In this document: positions 11,866 to 21,507 of the stretch, piece by piece
Layout of the letters: each line of letters starts with the position of its first letter
Numbering within the stretch: the stretch's first letter is position 1
Assembly (NCBI GenBank): GCA_029216955.1
Contig: JANAVB010015600.1
Location: 39,942,048-40,006,047, forward strand
Direction of reading: 5' to 3'
Source: Iris pallida
Taxonomy: Eukaryota; Streptophyta; Magnoliopsida; Asparagales; Iridaceae
Length of the DNA stretch: 64,000 nucleotides
Program-made: the position numbers and the translations under genes
Notes under the pieces: model-generated
The model's database searches: none
What the model was told of the DNA's origin: nothing
Seen by the model: only the letters and a program-made list of their open reading frames with translations

Positions 11866-12302
11866 GGGAGAGAGACATACCTGAGAGAGAGAGCACAAGA
11901 GAGAGAGAGAGGTGAGAGAAAATTTTGGGGGGAATAAAAAATTTCCTTCCGTCGGTTCATTTTATGTTAGGGCACAGGGTATAGCGACGGATATATCCGT
12001 CGCCAGGCCGTCGTTATACCTTGCTAGTTTGCCGACGGATAATCCGTTGCTATGTGGTCGCCCAATTTTTGTGCCAATTTTTCTAACATTTTTTCGCAAA
12101 ATATTGACAACTAGGCGACGACATAGCGACGAATTATTTTTCTGTCGCTATATATCCGGCGATATAGCGACGGATTTCCGACCGAGATTTATCCTTAAAA
12201 TTAAAAAATATAATTGGTTGCAATTCAACGGAAGACCATCGCTGTTTAGTCGAAAGTCCGTCGCTAAAGATCCGTCGCTAAAGCGCTGTATTTTGGTAGT
12301 GC
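11866..12302 (-). mobile_element. Terminus of a CACTA transposon (CACTA-3) with subterminal repeats
   Basis: A (GA)n tract at about 11,869-11,920 is followed by many GCGACGGA / TCCGTCGC units in both orientations, the subterminal transposase-binding type of array. The sequence ends ATTTTGGTAGTG at 12302; its complement CACTACCAAAAT is a CACTA terminus. tnp2 coding sequence of CACTA-1 starts at 12303, so this is an insertion into that gene, with CTG (12303-12305) as the expected right TSD. The rest of CACTA-3 lies to the left and would include the LINE and Copia insertions. Confidence 0.8.
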
Positions 12303-14880
12303 TGGTTTCCAATATTTGTATTGGCCAGTGATTATCACTCCGTACAACCTACCACCATAGATGTGTTTGAAGACTCCTTACATGTTCCTAACCGTTATCA
12401 TTCTAGGTTCAAACTATCCGAAGAGGAATAGCGATGTGTACTTATAGTCGTTGATAGGTGAGTTGAATCAGCTGTGGAAATTAGGTGCCAGCACATATGA
12501 TGTTTCCAGAAAGCAGAACTTTCAGATGAGGGCCGTACTGATATGGACCATCAACGACTTTTCGGCCTATGGAATATTATTTGGATGGAGGACTCATGGA
12601 CGTCTCTCATGTCTGTATTGTAAGGACCGCATGAAGGCTTTTTGTTTGAAACACAGAAGAAAACCATGCTTCTTCGATTGTTATCGACAGTTCCTGTCGA
12701 AGGACCATCCATTCCGGAGGAACGGGAATGGCTTTCGTACCGACGTTGCGGAAAAGACCAATCCATCGCCAAGGTGGCCCGGAGACACGATATAGAAGGA
12801 GGTCAAGGATTTTTCAAGTGCAATCGAAGAACTTAAAAAGGGATACAAGTGTGATGAATTTGGCCGCACTCATAATTGGAAGAAAAGAAGTATATTCTGG
12901 GACCTACCATATTGGAGCACCAATTTGATCAGATATAACCTTGATGTCATGCATATCGAGAAGAATATGTTTGACAAAATAAATAATACTGTGATGGACG
13001 TAAAGAGAAAGACGAAAGACAATCCCAAGGCCAGGTTGGGCTTGAAAGATATATGCAGACGTCTTGCGTTGCATTTGATAAAGGAATGCAATGGGAAGTA
13101 TAAGCAGCCTAAGACAATTTTCTCACTGGACATGGAGAACAAAGGGAGACTTTATAGGTGGATTCAGGTCCTAAAATTTCCTGACGGCTACGTGTCAAAT
13201 TTAAGAAGATGAGACGACCCGAAGGAGAACAAATTGACGGGTATGAAGAGCTATGACTGTCACATATTTATGGAGAGGTCAATTCCAATTACATTTTGGG
13301 AATTGTTACCATCGGTCGTTGGGATCTACTGACAAAGCTGAGCATATTCTTTAGAGATCTTTGTTCTACTAAGTTGTTTGTCGATCGTCTAGAAAAGCAA
13401 GAGAAAGGACATTGCGGTAACACTGTGCAAGCTTGAGAGGGTGTTCTCTCCTGGGTTCTTCGATTCCATGGAGCATTTGCCAATTCATCTTTCCTATGAG
13501 GCACATGTTGGTGGGCACGTCGATTATCGGTCGATGTACCCATTTGAGCGGCATTTGAACCACCTAAAGAGAAAGGTAAAAAAAACAAGGCTCGGATCGC
13601 GGGTTCTATTTTGTGAAGCCTATGTTCTCGAGGAGATTATAAACTTCTTCTCGATGAATTTTAATCCACATATTGCTTCTAATAGAACAAGAGCTCCGAG
13701 AAACGACAATGGATATCTTGAATCTAATGATGCAATACTGAAAGTCCTCATTGCTTTCGACAAGCCTTCGGGAAAAATAAAGAAAAGATATCTGAGTGAC
13801 GAGGAACTAAGGGCTACACAGTTATATATTTCTAAAATATGATGATGATGAAGTGGAGAAGCTTGAGGGATAAGTAGCTAATACGTCCACATTTACGTCA
13901 TCTATGCATGTAATAGTATTCAATATTATTATTACACTAATTGGCCGATGTGTTGTTGTTTTCAGCATATTTAATGATAACGTGAGGTCGAGTAGACAGT
14001 ACATAATAGATAAAGAAGTAGAACAGAAAATAAGATGTCATTTTTCTTTATGGATGAGTACATATGTAAGGAGCTCGGTAATTACTTCTTGTATTTGCAT
14101 TTTATACAGTAATTAACGGAACGCTAAATATAATTTATTATCTTGTGGTATTTAGGTCGATCGTCCGGACTCAAAACTAGAGAATGAATCTATTAGAACT
14201 CTAGCCAAGGGACCAATTTATTCTGTCAAAATTTGGCCAAGCTATTGTGTGAATGGGTTTAGGTTCAAGTCAATAAATGCTCCGATCAGAGAGAGCTTTT
14301 CAGATCTTGATTCGACCAAAAATAATTGTTTGTGTATTAGATCTACAAACTACAAAGATATCAATCTGGGCAATGATTTCTATGGCGTCTTACGAGAGAT
14401 TGTGGAGTTAACATATAACTACGGCATAGAGCCGGCTAAGACCATGTTGTTCAAGTATGATTGGTTCGATCTGATCCAAGATCAAGGATGGAAAATTAAC
14501 AAGCATGGTCTTGTGGATATTAACTACCGGTGTCGATATCAAGGATATGAACCATTTGTCCTAGCAAGTCAGGCTCAACTAGTTTACTTCATTACTTATC
14601 CTAGATGGACAACAACTAAGTTGGACTGGTAGGCAGTATGCAAGACTAAAGTCAGAAATACCTACTATGTCGATGAAATAGCTTATTAGAAGGACATGCT
14701 ACCTCTCGTGACAAATACAGTTGAAGTAGACACTATTGAAGTTCCATATTACATGTCTAATCGTGTAGAAGAGGTAGAAGTATCCGAAGAGAAAACAAAG
14801 TAGATGAAAGCGAAGATGAGGAGGAAGAGGAAGATGAGGACGCGGAGAACGAAGAAGATGAATTTTCAGAAGACGTTTGA
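12303..14880 (+). pseudogene. tnp2: CACTA-1 tnp2 transposase (5'-truncated, broken)
   Basis: Similar throughout to the CACTA-2 transposase. It begins inside the tnp2 core (GFQYLYWPVIITPYNLP), then LNQLWKLGASTYDVSRKQNF, YCKDRMKAF, a PFRRN segment and LDVMHIEKNMFDKINNTVMD. A DUF4218-type region follows (FFDSMEHLPIHLSYEAHVGG; YPFERHLNHLKRKVK). After introns comes a DUF4216-type region (DWFDLIQDQGWKINKHGLVD) and a Glu/Asp-rich tail ending at TGA 14878-14880. TAG codons, including one in the first 20 codons, and frame changes make it nonfunctional. It would cut and join the element's CACTA ends. Confidence 0.88.
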
Positions 14881-15008
14881 AATGAAAATAAAATATAAAA
14901 TATGTTTAACCACTAATTAATCTCCATGCAACAATTATTTAGACTTGTAAAATGTTGTCATTTTGTTTAACCTCTAATTAATCTCTATGTTTCCATCAAT
15001 CTTACCAG

Positions 15009-15346
15009 ATGGCACCTATGACCCGAACACGTCGATTATGAGATGCATAGATGGCTGCTGAGGAGTTGGTGGTACCTCCTGCTGCTGAGGAGGAAGTACT
15101 TCCTTCTGCTGCTGAGGAGGTGATACCTAAAGCAGATATCAAGGTTAAGGAAGAAGTGCTTCCTCCTACTATTAAGGAGGAAGTGATTCCTATAGCCGTG
15201 ATCGCTGTGAAGGAGGAGCTGGCACCAGAAGGCAGTTGCATTGGGAGTTTCAGTCATCCTGCTCCTATAGATATTGATTTTGTTGGCGTAGAGGACTCTT
15301 ATGCGCGCTGGCTGAGGAAGTTCTATCTGCCCCATCGTAAAGGGTA
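15009..15346 (+). pseudogene. Small ORF of unknown function between the two CACTA-1 genes
   Basis: Begins after a possible splice acceptor (CTTACCAG) with an ATG whose frame meets TGA and TAG within 14 codons. From the next ATG at 15051 it stays open for 98 codons. The product has imperfect repeats built on VxPxxxEEEVLP / KEEVLPPTIKEEVIP, then a tail with FSHPAPIDIDFVGVED. I do not recognise it. CACTA-2 has only about 170 bp in the matching interval, so it is absent there. Confidence 0.35.
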
Positions 15347-15682
15347 GATATATATGATATGACTTTTAATCGGATTTGTTTTCGGTAGACTAATTTAGAC
15401 TTGGATGCTTTTGGATCTTTCTGGTAAACTTGTATGATATGACTTATGTAGGCTTGGATGTTTTTGGATATTTTTGGATGTTTTCTAGACATGGATGTTT
15501 CTGGATGCTATTATCTAGACATGGATGTTTCTGTTATATGTTAAATGCATGGTTATTATCCATAAATTCAACGGAGGGTTACTCCGGGTCTATTTTTTTA
15601 TAAACTGTGAAATACTAAATACATGCATATTTGATTTAGAATATGTATTACATTTCTTGTAGATATCTATTTTTTATCAGGT
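15347..15682 (+). other. CACTA-1 intergenic spacer with short repeats
   Basis: Holds imperfect repeats of GACTTGGATG and TTTTTGGATG, TCTAGACATGGATGTTTCTG twice, and a segment (15571-15594) that recurs downstream of the second gene at 35904-35927. No gene is seen. Confidence 0.5.
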
Positions 15683-17469
15683 ATGACAGGACAAAGATGA
15701 TCGTACCTCGGTGCATCTCATACCGGTAGAGGTTCCACCGGTAGAAGAGCATCCCGTGGCGGTAGAGGTTCTACTGATGGACAGAATGGTACTCTGGACA
15801 ATGGTTCCGAACCCTAGTCTCCTAATACTCCAGTGTACCAACCACTCAGATCTCCGACTGCGTTGATGGTATATGGTAGTACTCTTGGGACGGACAGTTC
15901 TAGGCCTGATCCTAGCCCCGTCTAGCATTTCTCCTGCAGACGACACTATAGAGACGACGGAGCGGGTAGAGGAGGTTGCACCTACGCCATCTTCATATGA
16001 TCCGAGCAATCCCCCATGCACCCCTCCGGACGAGACGATGATGTAGATTTGGTCCGACGGGCCTATAAAGTAAATTAATTAGTTAACATTTATTTATACT
16101 TATATCTATATATTCCTGAATTTAATTATCATTATATAGATATCGTCCTCCGTCAGTTCAGAGCGCATTAGGGCTATTTCTGAGGTCCAATTACGGGTGT
16201 CTTTGGATCAACTACTTGGATGCCTCGGACGAGAGGAAGGCATTTTGGTTTACCCACTTCAAGGTAACTAAAGTACATTGCTTTAGTATAAATCATCTTG
16301 TATGCATATTATATAACTAACTAATTAATTTAATTCTTATAGAAAATATATTTTTATCCACCACACCGGGCTGAGATGATCGAGAAGCAATTTTCTGCCG
16401 TTGCCGCCAAGTTGATCCGGGATGCGATCGACGACCAAAAGGCTTGAGACTGCTCCAGAAATCCAATCCAAGGTTGAATCACGCCCGAGCAGTGGACTGC
16501 GATGAAGGCTAGATTCGACAATCCTAGGTACAAGGAATGGTCGGAGAAGTCGAAGGCAGCTAGGACGAGGGCAGGGAAGTGGTGTGGTGGCTCAATTCCC
16601 ATGTCGGAACATTTTTGTCGCCTGGTATGTATTTTACTGTAATATATTATTTTTACGAAAGTAGGAATAAAATGTTCAATTTCAATGACAAACATATTAT
16701 TATAACATATAATGAGGGGTGAGAACCCCAACATTGTGACCGTCTTCCTGGCCACCCATCGGAAGGACAGAAAGCTCATCGATGATAGGGCCATGTAGAG
16801 CTATCTAAGTATTACTTTATGTGTCACTAACTTTACTGTAACTTAAGAAATATGCAATATACATGGAACAACTAGGTTGGTAGTAAATAATATGCTTATC
16901 AAGATGCTTATTTTCCTAGGATGAGTATCTTAGGCTAGAGCATAAGGGTGAGAGTGCATATGTGGAGGGAGGGGTACGGTACGAACTACGGCTCGGGTGT
17001 TGGACGAGCATCGGATGACCGCCGTTGGTGGTCTTCAGAGGGGTACGGTACGAACTACGGTACAAGATCCTACGACGCCTTAGTGGCGACGTATTCATCC
17101 AGGGCCCCCTCTGCTAGTGTGCATTCCCTACAGCACATACAGGAGTCGATCCGAGTGGAGGAACTTCGTCACTAGCTTACTGAGCTGCGTGACGAGCTAT
17201 TACGGAGGAATGAGGAGCAGCCGCAGTCTCAGCCGCAGACGGACAATGCGGTGCTCACCGCACAATTTGATATGCTCCAACGCACCATTAAGGAGACGAA
17301 CGAGAGGACGGATCATGCTGTTCAGGCGATGCAGAAGAGAACGAATATTGCCGTTTAGGTGGTGCAGGGGTCGCAGTTGGCCATGGACGATCAGCTTTCG
17401 AGACTGGCAGCTGTTATGGATTCCACCAACTCGAGACTGCTAGACATGGAGTAGACACTTCCTGGTCCG
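15683..17469 (+). pseudogene. CACTA-1 second gene (tnpA-like, Ptta/En/Spm type), 5' exons
   Basis: ATG at 15683. Exon 1 is Ser/Pro/Gly-rich with stops and ends before a GT at about 16,069. A second exon (YRPPSVQSALGLFLRSNYGC...KAFWFTHFK) and a third follow. The third holds the plant transposase Ptta/En/Spm signature WTAMKARFDNPRYKEWSEKSK and KWCGGSIPMSEHFCRL. Next come a short exon and a Gln/Glu-rich, coiled-coil-like last part. The exon pattern matches the minus-strand gene of CACTA-2. Gypsy-1 interrupts the last part. The product probably binds the subterminal repeats, by analogy with TnpA of En/Spm. Confidence 0.75.
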
Positions 17470-18782
17470 TATAGAAGCATGGAAAATAATAAAGAAAGAT
17501 CGATGCGGCCAGGGAACCGCATGCGGCTCAGATAGCCCATGCGGTTCAGAAGACCCATACGGCTCAACGAGTCTATGCGGCTCTGTGATCTCCATGCGGC
17601 TCAAGAAGAGAAGACACGTGGCTTGCAAACAGTTCTCCCCTCCGCCCTATACTGTATTAATTACTTTGACGGCTGACCGCTCTGACGAAACGATAGGCCT
17701 GACATAAAGAGGCAATTATGACTCTGCCATAATGACAGAATCCTAAGAAATCAAAGAAAATCTCTGGCATAACCCCCCGAGATCCAGAAAACACCACGTA
17801 GCCTAGATACGTGGACAGCCATATGCGGCTCGAGCGGAGACCCCCCATGCGGCTCAGCCTGAAGTTGCCCTATGCGGCTCAGATCGAAACAGCCCTATGC
17901 GGCTAAAGCAGACGCAGCCCTATGCGGCTCAGAAGGATCATCTCCATGCGGCTCACTACCCATTGTATGGTCCAGATTATCATGTGGTTCGAAGATTCGG
18001 AGGCCACTCCCCAGGAAGCCCTGACACGTGGCCAGGCTTATGCGGCTCAACCTTTATGCGGCTCAATCCTTTTGCGGCTCAGTGACTCCCGAGACACGTG
18101 TCATAAAGCTAATCAATTTCCCAGATTTACTACAATCAAAGATTGGGTCAAATTCCAATGATCTGGGACACGTGGCAGGAGAATGAATTAAACTTATTCA
18201 TTCAGATTCGCAGACATCAGCAAATCATCATCATGAAGATTTATCCCAATAAGCATTAATTACTGAGAGGATTTGGCACAATCCATATCAATGGCCCAGA
18301 TCCATTACACTCAAAATTAATGGCCCAGATTGATCGATCAACAGGCCGCCGCCACTTTAAGGGGCAATTATTGTAAACCCTAATGAGGTCCCCCCCATTC
18401 TTATAAATAGCAGGGTGCCATTCCCTTGCAACATATACATACGCACACATACATACAGAGACGAGGACTTTTCGAGATCAGAGAGAGCACCACATACTTG
18501 GAGAGAAAAAGCAGAGAGAGAGCAAAGAGAGCATTTCTTCAACGCCAAGCAATCTTCTGGAGCCAAGGCTGCATACCGATCATCCAAGGAGTAAGGCAGA
18601 GCTGTCGTAGCTTTCCCGAGCCTCTATCGTCACCCCCCAGAATCTAAAATAAACAATTGTACTTAGACTGCTGTACCTAGGCTTTCGTCCCTAGGCTTTC
18701 TTTGTACAAGCGAGTTTGTAACGTGAAGTAAAAGTCCAGTCCTCCGATAATTGTTCTGCTCTTTTATATTTCATGGCAAACA
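17470..18782 (+). repeat. 5' LTR of Gypsy-1
   Basis: Same length as the 3' copy. Starts TATAGAAGCATGG and ends ATGGCAAACA. Contains about 16 copies or near-copies of ATGCGGCTC at irregular spacing in the U3 part, all in one orientation, and several CACGTG / ACACGTGG boxes. The TATA box is listed separately. The unusual TA start (not TG) is shared by both LTRs. Confidence 0.95.
18402..18409 (+). promoter_or_regulatory. TATA box of the Gypsy-1 5' LTR
   Basis: TATAAATA, about 380 bp before the LTR end. The same box is kept in the 3' LTR at 35065-35072. It should direct the genomic RNA. Confidence 0.7.
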
Positions 18783-18784
18783 CG

Positions 18785-21507
18785 ATGGCGACTCTGCTGG
18801 GGACAAACTTCTCCACGGCTGAGGAGTTGGTGACGCAGTCGGATGCAGCCAAGCTTGGCTCCACGCAACAGAAGATAGTCGTCCATTTCGACCAACAGGC
18901 GTTTGAAGAGATACTCTCTGAAGGAAGTGCCGGACCGATCCAGAAGCGAACCCGCACAAAGAAAGCTCGCTGGAGTGGAGGCCAAAATCATTTGCTCCTC
19001 CACAAGCTCTGGACGGGGTACTCTCTGCTACCCAAGACGGCGAAGGCGACTCTCATACAGCTCAACTTCGAGCCATAGAGAACTCTGCTGTCCCCAAGTC
19101 CGACAGAGGAAAGCACTACGATGCTGGACTTGCAGGGATAAAGAGCGACTCTATGCGCCCCAAGAAGAAGCCGAGCACTCCTGTGGCCAAATCTGCCAAC
19201 CACATGCAGGAGGCTCATGCGGGTGGATCTACCAGCTGCATGAAGAAAGTCTATGCGGCCAGATCATCCAGCCGCATACAGAAGACTCATGCGGCTGAGA
19301 CTCCCAGCCGCATGAAGAAAGCCTATGCGGCTACGTCTACCAGCCGCATGAAGATTGTTGAAAACGGCAGCATGACGCCTACCCTGTGCGGCTCTGTCTT
19401 CGACCGCCTGTCTTATGGTCCTGATCTCTTGTGCTCCCAAGAAGATATGTCTGACTCTCTCCAACATCACCTAGACTCTTCCTACTATGTGCCTCTACGC
19501 ACTAGAGCGAAGAAGTCTAGGGCAGCGCGAGCTTGGCGTGCTCGGTCCGCTGATCCTGTCTCTGATCATCTGAACATCCCGTATACCGTTATACGGGCCT
19601 CAGATGGGAAGTTGTACAGAACCACTCGAGTCCATCCCCCGGTGGCAAACGGACAGAGAAGTGCACAAAAGTCTCCCAAAATCCCGGGAGCAAGCATGGT
19701 CGATTCAGACCAGTCTGACTTGCGTAAGGCCATCCTCCACAAACGCAAGAAAAGAGAAGACGCATCGGGGTGCAAAAAGTCCTCCCATGGACGTCACTGC
19801 ACCCAAGTCATCGTCAATTGCTACTGTAATAATGCGACGGTACGAGAAGACCGGCAATCCGTCTTTCAAAGACTGCAGCAGCCGTCTTCAGAAGACGAGG
19901 TACTTCCCGTCGTCTCCTGCAACTCTGCTCGGAAAGTCCCCGCTGATGAAAGAGAAAAGAAGACAAATGTTCCCAGCCCGAAGATTTCAACCACTTCGAC
20001 TAAAAGACTGTCGTCTAAGCGGGTGTCCACCACGGGATTTTTCTAAGGTACTTGCTCTAAGACGAAATCTGCTACAGTGGGAGATTCGTCCACAACGCAG
20101 GGGGTTGCTGGGACTGGGGGAAGCACCCCTCCGAACCTCCACAATAATCCGATATTCCAAGAAGACGAGTCAGGGGAGGCAACTCTTCCATCAGATTCAG
20201 CAAACCCTGACGTCCCCGAGAACGTCCATAATTCCCAAGACGAGACGAACTCGGAGACTGGGGGTACTGTTCCTTCCGAGTCTGAACCAGAAGAGAACAT
20301 ACCCACATACCCCGATGACTTCTCACTACAGGGGTACAATTCGGAGGGCGCTTCCTCCACCGCTCCGTCTATCTCTCCTCATGTGAAGACGGTATTCATG
20401 ACAGACAGCAGCCAAGGTGGTTCCAGCGATCGCCAATGCATCGACACGCTCGAAGCCATATTGCTTACCTTGGTCAAGTCTGTGGACGAGATCAAAGCGG
20501 CCCTTCCAACTCTGCAAGGAGGGACGCCTGGCCAAACAAGCACGGGTCCCGTGGTCAATGCGGACTCGAATTCGGCGGTACCAAACCCGGGCAACGAGCC
20601 TCCTGAAACAACGGCCCCCACCGCCGTGGACGAAGCCCGCAAAGCGAGAAGAGAGGTCCAGGAGCTCCGAGCCATGTTTCACGCTCGAGAAAACTCTCAA
20701 GACCTCGGAATACGGCAACCATACCCTGCTACATGGAGGGATGTTCCATTCCCACCGAGATATAAGCCGTTCAATATCAATCTTTATGATGGCAAGACCT
20801 CAGCAAGTCGGTACATCACCTACTTCGAGGTCACCATCGACCATCTGCCCCATGACGATGCCATTCTCACACGATTATTCATCGGGACATTGGAAGGGGT
20901 CGCCTTCGACTGGTACCGCAACCTGCCAGACAACTGCATCCACTCCTTCGCCGGCTTCAAGCGCATGTTCTTGGAGAGATTCTATGAAGTAGGGCAGGAC
21001 ATCACAATGTCCACCCTCATGGAAGTCGTCCAAGGGGAAAAAGAGCTAACAAGAAACTATTTCGAGCGGTTTTGCCAAACCGCAATAAAGCTGCCATCTG
21101 GAAATCCGGATTCCTCCTTGATTGAAATTTGCCAAAAGAGATTGCTCCCAACAATCAGTCTCTGGATGGGCGAAAGTCAATTCAAGGACTGGAAGACGTT
21201 CATCATCAGTGCCACAAGCGCCGGAGAACGATTGAAGAAGGCTCGCCAATTGGGATTGTACATCTCGAACGGAGAGAACAAGGGCAAGCGTCCTAACACC
21301 AACAACGACAATGGGGGTAGCCCCTCCAACAACCGGGACAGCAGGGGCAAGCAGGCTATGGTGGCCGACACAGCACAGAAACCTGAGCCAAAGTCGGCTG
21401 ACAAACAGTGGCCGCAAGTCACTTACTCCTTCGTAGACGGTCACGTCAAGCCCATCTTGGACATGCTCATACAAGAAGACAGGATTCAGCTTCCTCCACT
21501 AAGATGA
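18785..21507 (+). pseudogene. Gypsy-1 gag
   Basis: The ATG at 18785 overlaps the primer site and gives MATLLGTNFS, then VTQSD...KLGSTQ and FDQQAFEE, all conserved in Gypsy-2. Frames change before about 19,150. From there one frame holds two SVFxRL motifs (SVFDRLSYGP and SVFQRL), an acidic middle with PSESEPEE and the capsid-like gag domain (FNINLYDGKTSASRY; GTLEGVAFDWYRNLP; FLERFYEVGQDITMSTL). In-frame TAA at 20044-20046 and TGA at 21505-21507 interrupt it. The leader at 19,200-19,400 is made of inverted ATGCGGCT/AGCCGCAT pairs. Role: particle formation and RNA binding. Confidence 0.85.
18786..18803 (+). other. Primer-binding site of Gypsy-1
   Basis: TGGCGACTCTGCTGGGGA, three bases after the LTR. 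It starts with TGG as tRNA-complementary sites do. Sites of this kind in Tat/Ogre elements are usually assigned to tRNA-Arg; that assignment is from memory. The ATG formed by the preceding A and this TG looks like the gag start. Confidence 0.8.

Larger units (their letters stand above)
12303..17469 (+). mobile_element. CACTA-1 transposon, left visible part
   Basis: Plus-strand CACTA element carrying tnp2 and a second Ptta/En/Spm-type gene in the same order as CACTA-2. The 5' end is beyond the window because CACTA-3 interrupts tnp2 at 12303. Gypsy-1 interrupts the second gene at 17470. The element resumes at 35446 and ends at 36563. Confidence 0.88.

Noticed and set aside
11228..11960. Long open frames on both strands encoding Pro-rich and Gly/Arg-rich proteins
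   Set aside because: They arise from a C-rich low-complexity tract open in most frames, with no domain and no conserved start.
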